NCBI RefSeq assembly: GCF_921293095.1
Contig: NC_060246.1
Coordinates: 134,788,198 to 134,852,197, forward strand
Source: Ischnura elegans
Lineage: Eukaryota > Arthropoda > Insecta > Odonata > Coenagrionidae
Length of the DNA: 64,000 nucleotides
Direction of reading: 5' to 3'
Below the pieces are notes generated by a model. It worked only from the letters and a program-made list of their open reading frames with translations. It did no database searches and had not been told where the DNA came from. Shown here in pieces: positions 24,195-36,639 of the stretch; within the stretch, counting starts at the first letter, position 1, and every line of letters starts with the position of its first letter. The position numbers and the translations under genes are program-made.

Positions 24195-24500
24195 AAAAAA
24201 CGAGCCTCGTAGATGAATTGGTATGAGAAAAAATTTTTCCTGGACCGGGATTCGAACCGAATTTTGTCATTAGGTTTGAGGCTATCAGCTGGTTGTGGCA
24301 TCATTGAAGTCCTTTCTCCCTCTCGGTGCCAACCTTAATTGACAGTGAGGAGCTAAATCTAGTACCATGGGCCTCGTTGCAGTTACCATGGGAATTCGTA
24401 AACCTTGATAGCGTAGGTGACTGCGTAGTAGCTCGGGAAGTCCAAAGTCCGCGGTTCGTTTCCCGGTCCTAGGGAATTTTTCTCATAGAATTGCATGTAT
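24195..24500. mobile_element. Element with two inverted tRNA-like SINE heads
   Basis: On the minus strand, a B box GGTTCGAATCC (complement of 24248-24258) is followed by CGGTCCAGGAAAAATT. On the plus strand, GCGGTTCGTTTCCCGGTCCT (24451-24470) is followed by AGGGAATTTTTCTCAT. The two heads face outward, and their outer sequences (ATGAGAAAAA on the left, TTTTTCTCAT on the right) are inverted copies. The plus-strand head also resembles the SINE piece at 3.1 kb. It may be two SINE insertions in opposite orientation, or one composite foldback unit. A GAATTG near both edges may be a short target duplication. Confidence 0.55.
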
Positions 24501-24940
24501 TCTCTCTTGAGCTAAATATAAATATAACGCGAAAGTTGATACCCACTTTTTATCAGTTGGTGACGTAATTAGATTTATGGTGCATTGACCCATTCAGGGA
24601 AAACCGCTCATCGAGCCAAGAAATCCCTTACAAGAGTGTAAACAACAACCATCCGATGCGTGAGGTCGAGGAGTGGCGGAGAAGGGGTGAATTGCTTGGC
24701 AAGAGTGCGTGACGTCATCTTCATATATGCAAAAGGGTTAAGATCGTTGTTTTTCCTCCACGAATAGCTCGAGAAGCCGGCAAGATATCGAGAAACGCAA
24801 TAATATGGGTCTTTTTATTTTTTAAACTCTGTCACAATTGAAATAAAAAATTTGTTACTAAGCCTATTTAAATCATAATTTATCACCGAAAGCGATAAAA
24901 AAAACCTGAAATGAATTGTATTTTAGTGTATATTGATAAA

Positions 24941-24998
24941 GGAATTCTACTGAATAGGCTTTATTCAGTTCAGAATAAAGCCTATTCCTTTTAATTCC
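24941..24998. repeat. Perfect hairpin, 15-bp arms
   Basis: GAATAGGCTTTATTC (24952-24966) is followed by the loop AGTTCA and its exact inverted copy (24973-24987). An outer GGAATT / AATTCC pair extends the structure after a small internal loop. Confidence 0.85.
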
Positions 24999-24999
24999 A

Positions 25000-27600
25000 T
25001 CCATAAATCCCATAAAGCTTTCCTACAACACGGTTTTAGCTACCTCTCTCCACTTAGTACTCGCCCTATCCAAAACCCTTCTATCTACACCGTATCTCCA
25101 CTAAAAATTTTCCTCTCACTCCCCTAGACCTCTGGGATGTAAAGGTTTTGAAAATAAATTGATATTTTTTAATTAAAAATATAGATATTTCCCACGCATA
25201 AATTACAAAAGAAAAGAAGGACTAAAAGTTAGGCGTATGAAAAATAAAAATGTGCAAACTTATTGGGCTCATAAATTCAAGTAACTTCTTCGCATAAAAC
25301 AATAGTCAGAAGGACACGAAGGTAAAGTGTAAATAGCGGTTTAAAATTACGAGGGGCAAAATGCACGTGGAGAATTATGGGACGCAAGGAAGTAATGGCT
25401 AGGAAAGTAGGTGCTGGGAACATTATGTGGATATAAAATGTAGTCAATACTTTTTTAGGACATCTAATATCTCCATTTACGGGCGGCGTATTTCAGCTAT
25501 TGCTTAGAACCGGGTGATACTAGTTTTTCGTAGGAAAAGTCAATTTAATGTCGGAATAAATCAAACATCGAGAAATACTCGTATCGCTTTAGAGCTTCAG
25601 CCAATCAGTGTGATCGCATATATCAACGAAAAGACCTGAGATCGTATTGCACTGAAATCCATTTTTCGTAAAAAATAATGTTCTACGGAAATACGGCCTG
25701 TTATTATGAATATGACACATTTTTCTGTACTTGTTTCATTTAAAATAAGAAAATTTTATTAGCGTGGGCGTAGGGCTACCTTACACATGTAAAAAAATGC
25801 AAGATGAGAACTTCTCTTTCGGTTAAATGTTGAATTTTTTCCTAAATATGCGAGCGCTTATATTTAAATATTTTTACACCAAATGAATACTATATGATAC
25901 AAAAAATATGGTGAACTTTAAGTTGCTCGAATTATTTATAAAACTTCACCTTAAGCTCTACCTAATTTTCGCATTATTTGATATATTTAAGCAATAACAA
26001 ATACAGCAGTTTATACGCAAACAACAGTTATTGTTTTAAAAGGAAAATCACTTCTGATGTGTAGAGGGAATATTGTATTCATTTATCTTGATCAATTTAT
26101 TCTTCTTACCTTCTATAATGGGTGGCTGTAACCTACTAAATGGCGACGAAATTCAATGAAATGATTCGGCAACTAGTCGGTTGATTAGAAAAAGCATTTC
26201 ATTTCAGTTTTATCAGTTGGATAGAATGTTAACCCTGATCTCCATGACGTCTTTTGCCAAATTCAGCCGCACCGTTTCCCTGTAAAATAAATATTGTATC
26301 AGAAATATCATGGAGTGACTTTTCCATCTCAGTTAAGTTAAAAAACTTCTGCAAATGAAAATATTATAATTATTAAATAAATATCTTCATTGTTCTCGTT
26401 CGGAAATTTGCCGTATCTTGGACTGCTCAGTGACTCTCATAAAAATTTAAGTTCAACCTAATCAATATACTTCATCTTGGACAGATCATATTATATTTAA
26501 GTTCCAAATTCCTGTAATGCAATTTGCCTATATTATTAAGTGCAGAGATGCACTTATTCCCAAGGTCAGTGAAAGCACTTGGCTGGAGGAAGAAACGGCT
26601 ACTGTAATAATCATCCTGTTCAGTTAAAATAAACTTAGTATCAAAGAATTATGTTAAATTTGTTTGAATGACTAGATTTTCGATAGCTCAATTAGCTGGA
26701 TAAATATGCACACGGATACACTTCGTGGTGAACCGTAATGTTTTCTCTCCAGTCCTTCAAGGGTGGTTCATACATCGAGGTAGCAAATATAAAGCTACGG
26801 AAGTCATACGAAGGAATGACTATAAAGTCCCTGCCGCTATTCTGAATGAAAATGTAATTTACAATTTTTTTAGTCTAGAGGCTCAATCAATTTCACGTTA
26901 ATTGGAGAAAAATGAATAAATATCCGTCACTTACATACTTTTTTAAATTTATGTATATGGTTTCAATTCATGTCCCTAAAATGTCCTTAAAGAGATATGT
27001 CACTAGTTTTAGCAAGATTGTGCCAGTCATAATCAGAAAATTCATCACACTAGAATTTTCCGGAATGTCATTTCAAATACACTTTGATTTCTACTTAGTT
27101 TCAAAGTCACTATGGCCAATTATGCTATATGTTTCCGTCAAAATACCTTTCTGGAAACTTTTAATGCTGAGAAATAAAATGAAGTAACATATTTTGTCTC
27201 AATTCCTTACTGCACCTCAATTGCTAGCTAATTATCTCTGTGACGTCGTTCTCGTAAATTATGTTTTACGGAGGCAAAGAAAAAGAAATCAGCGTATAGC
27301 AGCATACCTAATACCTATACTACTCCCCAAACACTTTCCGAGAAACTCTAAGAGGCAATTTTATAGTTAAAACGGGTGTTAATATTTGCGCTGACTTCCC
27401 ACGAATTTCCTCCCCTCCCTATTGCAAAGAACTTACCTCTTCCACGCCAGCCGTGGAAACCGCATTTAATCGTAAGCGAGCCTGCCGCGGAGCATAAATC
27501 TTTAAGGGAATAGCGAGCAGGGATCAATATTTAATGCTCTTCCTCGGAATCCCCGAAAATTTCTCCGCATGAATTTCTGGAAGTGGATTCCGAGAAGGTC
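25000..27600. other. Noncoding AT-rich stretch
   Basis: The stretch is very AT-rich. The plus frame at 26912-27187 (91 codons, hydrophobic) is not recognised and has the look of AT-rich chance coding. No RNA gene or repeat was found. Confidence 0.45.
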
Positions 27601-27609
27601 CCGGCGACG

Positions 27610-28340
27610 GCAGACTTTTGATGAGTCGCAAATTAGTGCAGCGGTGGTGGGGGATTAGGGCAGGTGGGGAGAAAGGCGGAAAAGGGAATGGAGGAGGAAA
27701 TTATAAGGAGACAGAGAACGTGGGACTAAGGAAACCGAAAGAAGTTCGGAAGGGCAAGGTTGGATTACATTAATTTGCCTTTGGGAAAGGAGGGGATTGA
27801 TTCTGTCGGAACTGAAAGAGAAAAATCTACCCTTTTTTTCCTTTTATATTCTCTTTCAGGGTCTCCGAAGAAAAATAGTAACAAGGAGACAGAGCATTGA
27901 AAAGAAGAAGAAAGATTAAAAAAAAGGAACAAGGATGAAAGATGAAAAAAATGAAAAGTTTCGAAGGAAGTACGCAAAGAAAGGAAAAAAAAGAGCTCGA
28001 TAGGAAGGAGATACCCCCGCGTGATTTCATTGAAGAATGAAGGAGAAGGCGGGCAGCGTGGGCGGACATTATGGGGGAGAGAAGGTGGAGGAATCTTCCG
28101 TGGGGAATGGAGGGTGGATGAGCGAATAAAAAAGAAAGAAAGAGATTTGGGCACGACCCTCACGGCGGGTGGAGTGGGGTCTTATGGGAGGAAAGGGTTG
28201 CTGATCGCGCGCGGAAGGGAAGTTTCGGGAATGGGTGGGTGGGAAAAATGATGAGGCATTGGGGAACTGGGGTAAAATGGAAAATAATGAGGATGTGGAG
28301 AAGGGATGAGGAGTGATGCGGATGAAAAGTGAAGACCCGA
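27610..28340 (+). other. Purine-rich tract, about 700 bases
   Basis: The plus strand is strongly biased to A and G across about 700 bases, with GGGTGGGTGGG near 28231-28241 and long GAA/AAG stretches at 27890-28000. The minus-strand frames here (up to 132 codons) are Ser/Phe/Pro/His-rich because they read the pyrimidine strand, and are not genes on any other evidence. Confidence 0.7.
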
Positions 28341-28419
28341 TGAGGAGAGTTTAACAACGGATGCGTGGAATTGAATGAGCCGAAGAAATGTATCCAACGA
28401 GTCTCGCGAATCAAAAAAG

Positions 28420-31400
28420 AGATATGACGTTAAGATTACGCATCACTTTGCCTCGATCGAGCTTTTTCCTTGATGCATTACTGGCTAAAAACTTATGCTA
28501 TTATATTAATGTATAAAAGGAAAGGTAACTTTAACTTGGTAAACATTTTTCTGCATCTCCAATTTGAAAATGTTATCTCAAAAATTTTCCAACAAAATTT
28601 TACGCTTAAGATGCAAACGGAGACTTTACTTCTCTCATATTTTGAAAATTTTAACATAGTAATATGTTTAATATAATAATATATAATAAAACCTTAATAT
28701 GTAACTTAAAAACCACGCAAAAAGTCATGTGAGCGAACGTGATGAGTCCTAAGCCTACTTGGTGCTTTAATCAGTCAAAATTTTCGAATATTTTTTACAG
28801 TTTCACAGACACAAAAATGGAGTGATCAAGGAAATATAAAATAACAATCTCCATGCCTATTCTCTTATAATAAATGCGGGTCAAATGATAATGAATGAGG
28901 GAGAAAATGCACCTTTTCTTTTTTCATAAAAGTGACGAATTTTTGAATGTTTATTGACCAATTTTAATTGAAAAAAGCTTCATTTTTATTGATTAATATC
29001 CTAAACAGAAAATATTAGCCGACTATACTTAAACACCAACCAATGATTGCCATCTCTAATGGATTTCACTTGGTAACAATACGAATGGAAAAATATAATT
29101 TAAAATTTCAAATGAACAATAAGAGTCAGACAAATACTGTTTTTGCTAAAATTGTCATTTTGTAGTGGATTAATATCGACTACTATTAACAAATATCACT
29201 TCAGCGTTGGACATTTTCGAGAAATATCATCGAATCGTATCAGATACAATTATTACTAGTAGCCAAATAATAAGCCACTCAGTGATATAACTCTTGGGTT
29301 AACTTGGATGGATAAGGGTAGAGCTTACCCTGAACTGACGTAATGGTGGAGATTTTCACATGTTAAGAATACGGGGACAAATATTATTCCCTGGGCCACC
29401 CAAAACTTCGAGTATTTTATTTTGGAGGACGAAGGCGTCATCCGGGTTAGAATCCAAATTCCTTTGATCGGCAGCCTAATGCTCTACCTGCTGGACCACC
29501 ACGCTCAGACATCAAACGTGAATCGTAAGATCACTGATGAAAGAAGTCAACGCAAACAGCTGAGAACCCTAGTCTATTGAATCATTCATCACCATTCACA
29601 GAAAGAAATTTTCAATGATCGATTGCGAGGACTAAAATAAGAGTTCAAAAGGGGGACGGAATTGAAAGAGCTGTGGAACAGAGATCGTGAACGAGTTGTT
29701 CAATCTCTCAAAGGCTTGAACTTTTGGGACGCCGACATCACTGGATTATGCATCTCGAGCAATGGATTGAGTGTCATTGATCGCGACCTCTCACAATCCA
29801 AGAGGTATTTTGAATCGAGAGGTTTCTTAGCTTTGTCTCAGCCAGAAAATTTGTATATGTCTGAAGCTAGGACCTTTAATTTTACCGACTGGTTTTTGGA
29901 AATTTTATTTTGTATTTATAATTTAATTCTGTGTAGCACCTTCACTCAAATATAATTTCCGATTCAGATGTAGTGAATAAAAATTTCTATTTGTAATTAT
30001 CGAACATATTTATTCATTGGTATCGTATTTGATTTTTGTGATTTGTGGATATAAAGGGGATAGTGTTTAATTATCAATGAATAATGTTCAATTAACGGGA
30101 TTTGATATCCTTTGGCTTACAAACGTACATAAAAAATTAACATTAATTAACATTTTATCGTGAACAGGCAAATATTTCAGCAGTTATATATTTATTCAAA
30201 GGAATTAAATAGGTAAGTATCAGTCAAATATGAGAACTTTTCAGTTCGTTATTATTATATAATCTATTATACAATTTGGGTTTGTTATTTCGGCGATAAG
30301 AGTAATTTCTATTCATCTATCATTAGTGCATTCTATTAATTTCTTATATCTCTAATTATATATTTTTCTCTACAGCTTTATTCACCGCAGTTTCACATAT
30401 TTCAATTTGAAAAGGCTAACAAATTCTAACTGTTAGGAAAATTGCCTCCTCCCATTTGCGAAGTTTCAAGTATGTTTTTAATTTTGAGCAAAAGGACTTT
30501 TTCGCCTGGTAAGAAGGTTATCCTAGTAAAATTAAGATGAGGGCAGAAAAATTATTTATTCTTGTAAATATTTTTCGGACCAGGACAAAATCTCATAAAG
30601 TACAACCTTGGGCTTTCAAGGCTTCAAACTAAACTTTTCCGGATTTGAGAAGACTAAAAAACTTCGACAGACAGAAAAGAGTAGCGATTAATTGTATATA
30701 CATATATTCCTCTATTACACCTTTAAAAATACTTAACTAATAAATTTGATACTCATGGAGGTGAACTTTAACACGAAAACTAAATGAGAATACTTGTTTT
30801 CTGATTTAACGCAATAGTAGGCTTTCAGTTCAAACTTTGGCAGTAGCTTCCTAGTCAAATGTGAAATTTTAATATTTAACAGCTACAATAACAAATCTAC
30901 TCGCAACAACAAGGAGACAAAACGCTCAGGGAGTAACCCAAGCACTTACAAATCTTCCATTATGCACACAAAAAGGCGAACACTTGAAAAAAAAACTGTC
31001 CCCCACGGAAAGCATTTGCATTTTTTGCACTCCTTGATGCGATGCATTTTTTAACGCCTCTCACACAAGAATAAAAATTAGGCGGAATCGCACCATGAAA
31101 ATGGGGGTAAACGAGGTGCGCTACAAGAGGGAGTAGAGCGCCGAATATTCTAAAGCGGTTAAGTATGCATATTAGTTTGGAGTGTCCCGTCTCCATCCTT
31201 AAAGAATTTGCAAGTGCGCTTGCTCCCTCATCTCACCTTGACCCCAATGACGAGCGATTGAGGAAAATGAGGAGCACCCCGGCGAACACAGCAGCTCGCA
31301 GCACTCACGCCTCTGGGCTCATCGGGAGAGAGGAGTTGGAGGAGTTACCAGAAGTTTCGGGGCAGACCTAGACGTCTCATCTAACAAATTATAATTAGAG

Positions 31401-34250
31401 CCCGGTTATGGGAAGTGAAATGAACAGGTTGGGGTGATTGTGGACGAGACCAATACGATGGGGCGTTGGTGAGAAAATGGTTTGGGTGTTCCCAATCCTC
31501 CCGGGCCAAAAAGAGGTTTTTGATCGAGATGTTAATAACTCGAAACCTGATAGAGAGAAACTTCGAAGTTCAATATAGTTCCACGCATAAGTGTTTATAT
31601 GTATTTGTGTATTTTTATGATTGATAAATTATTAGCGTAAACATGCAATATACATTCAGAGGAGGGGAAAGAAATGGGTAGGAAGACATAAAAATGAATG
31701 AACAAAGACAACAGTGCCGTGGTAGATGGAAAAAACAGGAATCAGAGGGTCAAAATGCCATCCCACCAAAGTAGCCATGTTTTGGTCCAAAGTGATCAAA
31801 AGATGGTCACTCTGGTTGGCACATGCAAAGAGGTTTTCTGTTTTATACACTCTCTTATCGAAATCGCGATGTATCTACAATGGATGGAATAGTTTTTGTC
31901 ATCACGGAGATCAATGAAGAATGTTTCAATTACACAATCAGTGACATTTAAATCAATCATATTTCGTATCAATGGTGATTTTAAAATTCTCAAAATAAAT
32001 TTTATGCCCTCCTTGTTATACGTAATGCTCATTATGTAACAAATTACTTTTAAGATTAAGGAATATGTTCTCAATCGAATTAAAAGCATTAAATATTACC
32101 CCTATAAATGGTAACCAGGTTTTGTCCCTTCCCGACAACATTAATATGAGATTATTGTGCAACATATACCCCCAAGAAGTATGTGCTTGCATTACGTTAA
32201 GTGAAATTTTTTAAAAATCCTTTTTAATTCTTTTTCATGCAACCATTCACTATTTTTCATTTAACGCAATATTTTTTATATAAAGTTCAGCCAGAAGCTG
32301 TCCATGACAATTCATACTAAATTTTACAATTGAAATTGTATAATAATTATGGATATCTTGTTATTGGACATATCCACATCCGTGAAATCGAAATATTTGT
32401 CATTGAAATCTCGAAGGCGTAAATGGGTAAGTGGTAGGTGACAAGAGAATCACCCGGACACCCCCACAGGATGCAGGGATGCTGGGATATTGGACCCGTC
32501 CCTGGAAGGGTGCGGCGGCGGCGTCTGACCCGGCCCTGAAATGTATCTGTGCCGCGGAAATAGGGCGAGGGACCGCCATGGCAGGGTTTAGGGAAGGAGT
32601 GGGATAGATCCGGATGTGTTTTTTTCGATCCTGCGTTGTCGTGCTCAGGAATGAGGAAAAAGGATATAGGAGGGGAGATAAAACATGATTCGAATGCAAA
32701 TGAGGATCATATCATAATCCCTAGCGCATTGTTTCATCCAATCGCGACCAGTGGAATGATGCTCTATTAGGTTATCGTGCCCCGCATTGAAGTAGGATGG
32801 AAGGCAAAAAAATATTCATGGCAACGACTGCAGCGTTAATACCATATCTCGTCGTGATATTAAATATTGCATAGTTTGATATATTTACAGGCAAATTCAA
32901 GCATTAGTAAATAGGAGTGGAAACTTATTTATAGAAACGAGGAGCTAAGAAGCTTATCGCTTTGTCAAAAACAGCCAAACAGTAAAAATTTTTATCTTTC
33001 TAGTCATGAATTAGCCGCGATTTGAGTATTTAATTATTATAGAAATTAAGAATATGGGACTGCCAAATTAATCATAAATTACATGATACATTTTAAAAAT
33101 AAATATTTGCGTCCAACAAAATAAATTTGTTCGACCGTTGCAAATATTTAGCGTGGGCAAAGTCACTTCAAAACCATTACAAGGACAGATATATAGCAAA
33201 AAAAACCGTTTACTTCGCGTGTTCCATAATCAATTCTATCTAAGTAAAATTAATTTCTCGAATTATTTATTATCGTATTCTCGATTATAATCGTATATTT
33301 ATCTTTAATGAATTGATGACGCAATAATATATTGGAATTTGACCCAAAGGTAGATCTGGCATAGCCATGTTTTTTACGCGATGATTGGCCACTGATGAAT
33401 AATCCAAATTAAATGACAACATTGCGCCATAATTCATGCAAACTCATTACATTAATGTGAGCAGAGAGGAGAGGACGTAAGACCGCGGTAAAAAAAAATG
33501 CAGCCACTGCACATTTCAGGAGAATTTAATTTCCAAATTGCACCTAGCCACAAAAAATGTGCTTGATTCTGCTTTTCCAACAATGTGCTTTCGCATACGA
33601 TCCCGAAGCGAATTTATATCAGTGAATGCACAGTTTATATTTCATAAAAATATACCTTTGATACACAGGTATATAATATTTATTGCTGATAAAATTGGAC
33701 TCCCACGTATACGGGTCATAATGCATTCCAATGAATTTAGTTAACTGAATGCATTCCAGCTATAATGAAAATTGAATAATTAATGGTAAATATCGGGTAC
33801 AAAATAATTCACAAAAAAGACATCAATCACAAACATTAATAATCTATGGAATGGGAAAATTGCAAGGCAATTTAGAATGTGGCACAGAATTTTCCAGAAA
33901 AACGATGGAGAAAAAAATTGAAGAAAGAGTCTCCAGAAAAAGGCAATTACAAATTAAAAGTACTTGAAAGTACTAAAAGCAAAAGTCCAAGTCAAAATTA
34001 CCCAATTCATTAAAAGATCCAAAGCGTGGCAAAAGAACTGGCGTTATTGGGGAAAATGGAAGGCTGGCGTACAGCAATCCAAGGATTATAATTCTGTATA
34101 TGTATGCATAGAGCTTTGGATCGGAAGACAGGGATTTTAGCCAAGACAGTAGCTGTGAATATGTAGGGTAGACTGGATCACGTTTACGCGGTATTTCGTA
34201 TGCAATTATTTTAATTTTTACTTTTTACCTTAGGAAATTTAGGGCATTGT
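28420..34250. other. Noncoding stretch with one unclassified open frame
   Basis: The sequence is mostly AT-rich. An open frame on the plus strand at 29662-29955 (97 codons) begins in a less AT-rich stretch (29640-29870), with a charged N-terminal part and a hydrophobic, AT-driven C-terminal part. I do not recognise it. GC-richer patches at 31160-31380 and 32440-32660 have short frames without domains. Confidence 0.4.
29425..29515 (-). repeat. Possible tRNA-like SINE relic
   Basis: On the minus strand, GGTGGTCCAGCAGGTAGAGC resembles an A-box region, and GGATTCTAACCCGG further on resembles a B box with a change. Spacing between them (about 45 bases) suits a tRNA. The anticodon arm is not convincing, so this is a relic and not a tRNA gene. 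Confidence 0.42.
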
Positions 34251-34256
34251 GATTTT

Positions 34257-34279
34257 ATAATAATAATAATAATAATAAT
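34257..34279. repeat. (AAT)n microsatellite
   Basis: A pure run of about seven ATA/AAT units. Confidence 0.92.
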
Positions 34280-34280
34280 T

Positions 34281-35990
34281 TCATTTACTCCTACATTCTA
34301 ATTTTACAGCTGAATAACAAATATAACAAGAGAAGGAGCTTTAGGTGGTCTCCAAAGTCATAGGACCAGGATTGAGCCACCATCAAACAACAAAATGCAT
34401 CCCAATAAAAAAATTATAATAAAGTAAGTATTACATAAGTGTTTTAAATAAATAACATCAAAATAAATTTCAAATTATTTCATGTGAGAAAAGCCACACT
34501 TTGTCAAATTTTAACATTTGATTTGAAGCTGTTAAGAAATCAAAATTTGTGTAGTCTGTTGCTGGCCTATTTTTCTTTTCAAGCGTAAAATATAATGTTT
34601 TTAGGCCCAGGTCTGTTGCGCAAACTTGTCGCACTCACAACAGACTTTGGGTGGTTTTTAAATTTTTTAAAATTAATAATTTTAGCATAATGTCTTACAC
34701 TCTATAAAATAAAGAAAATATAGAATAGGCTGGATATCAAATTTAAGCTGAACAGTCGTGAAGACATATGTAATGCTGCAAGCTATAAGAGACGAATATA
34801 CTACTCAATTAAACAATAGATAGTTATTTTCCAAACTAAATAGTCTGAAAACAGTAAGAAGGTTAGAGGCAGTACGAAGTAAAAAATCACTAGGTGCACG
34901 TTTGACTGCGTAAAAGCATTAAAACGTCCCTAAAGCTGCCCCGATGTCATTCTGTACACGTGCTCCTCCGCCACGTTTCGATTTATTTTTAATGTGCTAC
35001 GAAAATTAATAACATTTTCGTTCATACGAATACAGTTCCCGAAAAAGGATAAAATTTTGCTACTGTTCATTTATAGTTTTAATCCTTAGCTAAGTATTAT
35101 TAGTTCATAATGAGTTTCAATGAGTTCAACACAAAATTTACTCACTTTGATAGAAAACATATTATCCTTTCCGCATGCTAGACCGCTCCTCGACTGACGC
35201 TAATATTCTTATGAGAATACTTCCTAGACAGCGGCATTAATATATCTATAAATATCATAATAACTGGTGGCCCGCAAGTTATAACTCTTTTAGAAAAAGC
35301 GCACCGCATAAACGCGTTTCATGCGTAAACGTGCACTCATCACCATCATCACTAATGTCTACTCTTATCAATGAGATATTTTTACTGCACTTAGGATCAA
35401 GTTACTATGTAGAAATTTATAGTTAAGCATGTAATAATTTATTGATTATACCGATTCTCGTATTCCAGCTCAAGTCTGATCGGAACGACGCACAGTGGGC
35501 GGGAATCGAAAAAAGCTTGACAAAACTAATATCTCCGTTATTATTCAACGTAGATCCACGATTTTTTCGATTCTATATTATTTTTACCTCCTTAATCCGA
35601 TTATAATGTTATTTTTGCTCTAGAACAATCAGGGGCCTCTCTAAAATAAAATGGCGGAAACAGTAGAAATTCCCTAATTTTAATATTAAAAGCGCTGCAT
35701 GTTAGATGCTTATTATATTCATACAAGTACTATCACTGACTTAGAAACTTTGATATATAACTCTATACAACTTTACCGTGATGTATCGATACATCACATA
35801 ATTTATAGATGCGTGGTATCTACATAACATTAAGGATATGGATTTTATCAATGCATTCCACGCAAATTAATGCAGGTATTTTTCAATTATTTCCATTACA
35901 AGTTAAAACCGTATTTCTGTATCTGAAATGAATGACTAATGAAATGAAAATAATGCATACCTGAGTAAATACAGTTATAGGTCTTCGTCA
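34281..35990. other. Noncoding AT-rich stretch
   Basis: Nothing recognised apart from a small GTCTGTTG / CAACAGAC hairpin near 34610-34645. Confidence 0.45.
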
Positions 35991-36102
35991 CCTGAATCAA
36001 TCTCGTCTCCATCTGACTCTGCGTTCTCGTCAATCAGAAGGAGGTTCCTAGCTCCCTTACGTACCTTCACATTTCCGTGTTTCGAATCGATTGATGAGGA
36101 TA

Positions 36103-36408
36103 TTATTGCGTCCGAATATAGAAGAAGTCTTCGAAAAATAAATCTTCGAACGACACCATTCTTGAAAATTTTTTGGAGTGCTTTTCTTTGAACCTCCTTA
36201 TATCCTTGTGCCTCGATTCAATGGCCTCCTCCGACAATTGTCCAATGGGTAGCACTGCTGCGTTTACAATAGACGCTCCATGTATTAGAATCTTATGCAC
36301 AGTTGGGGGCATAAAATACCATTCATGGTGCTTCACATAAAGGGCAGCAGTGGAAGAGCAATACTTGCGGAAACGATCTACGCCAGTTGGAAGTCCAAAA
36401 TTTTCCAA
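36103..36408 (-). pseudogene. Fossil of an unclassified multi-copy protein, probably element-derived
   Basis: The frame carries the motif LPIGQLSEEAIESRHKD followed by a basic stretch (IRRFKEKHSKKFSR), preceded by VKHHEWYFMPPTVHKILIHG. The chemistry (HGA, then Gly-Gln-Leu-Ser-Glu-Glu-Ala) is unlike a random translation. From memory, not a search, similar motifs occur in uncharacterised proteins present in many copies in arthropod genomes. I know no function for them. The copy looks incomplete and degraded: the reading frame does not continue cleanly on either side, although protein-like composition extends outside it on the same strand (roughly 36000-36600). It may belong to a mobile element of unknown class. 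Confidence 0.5.
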
Positions 36409-36639
36409 AAAATCCTTTATCTCTGCATTTCCTTCAATGCTAAATTTTTTAATAGAAATTTGAATGCCAATAGTTTTTTTCGACTCTGTCGTCTACACCA
36501 TTACTTGGCACATAGCATCGTGCAGTTCTTTTCAAGTCACTTCCCTCCTCTCCATTTTCTCCGCTGTCGGAGATAAAAACTTCTAAATCTACAAGCCACA
36601 AAAAATGGCTACATTTTCTAACGTTGCCTCATCGGCAGT

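Noticed and set aside
29662-29955. A 97-codon plus-strand frame as a small gene
   Set aside because: The N-terminal half looks somewhat protein-like, but the C-terminal half is AT-driven and I recognise no family; left as an unclassified frame within the noncoding block.
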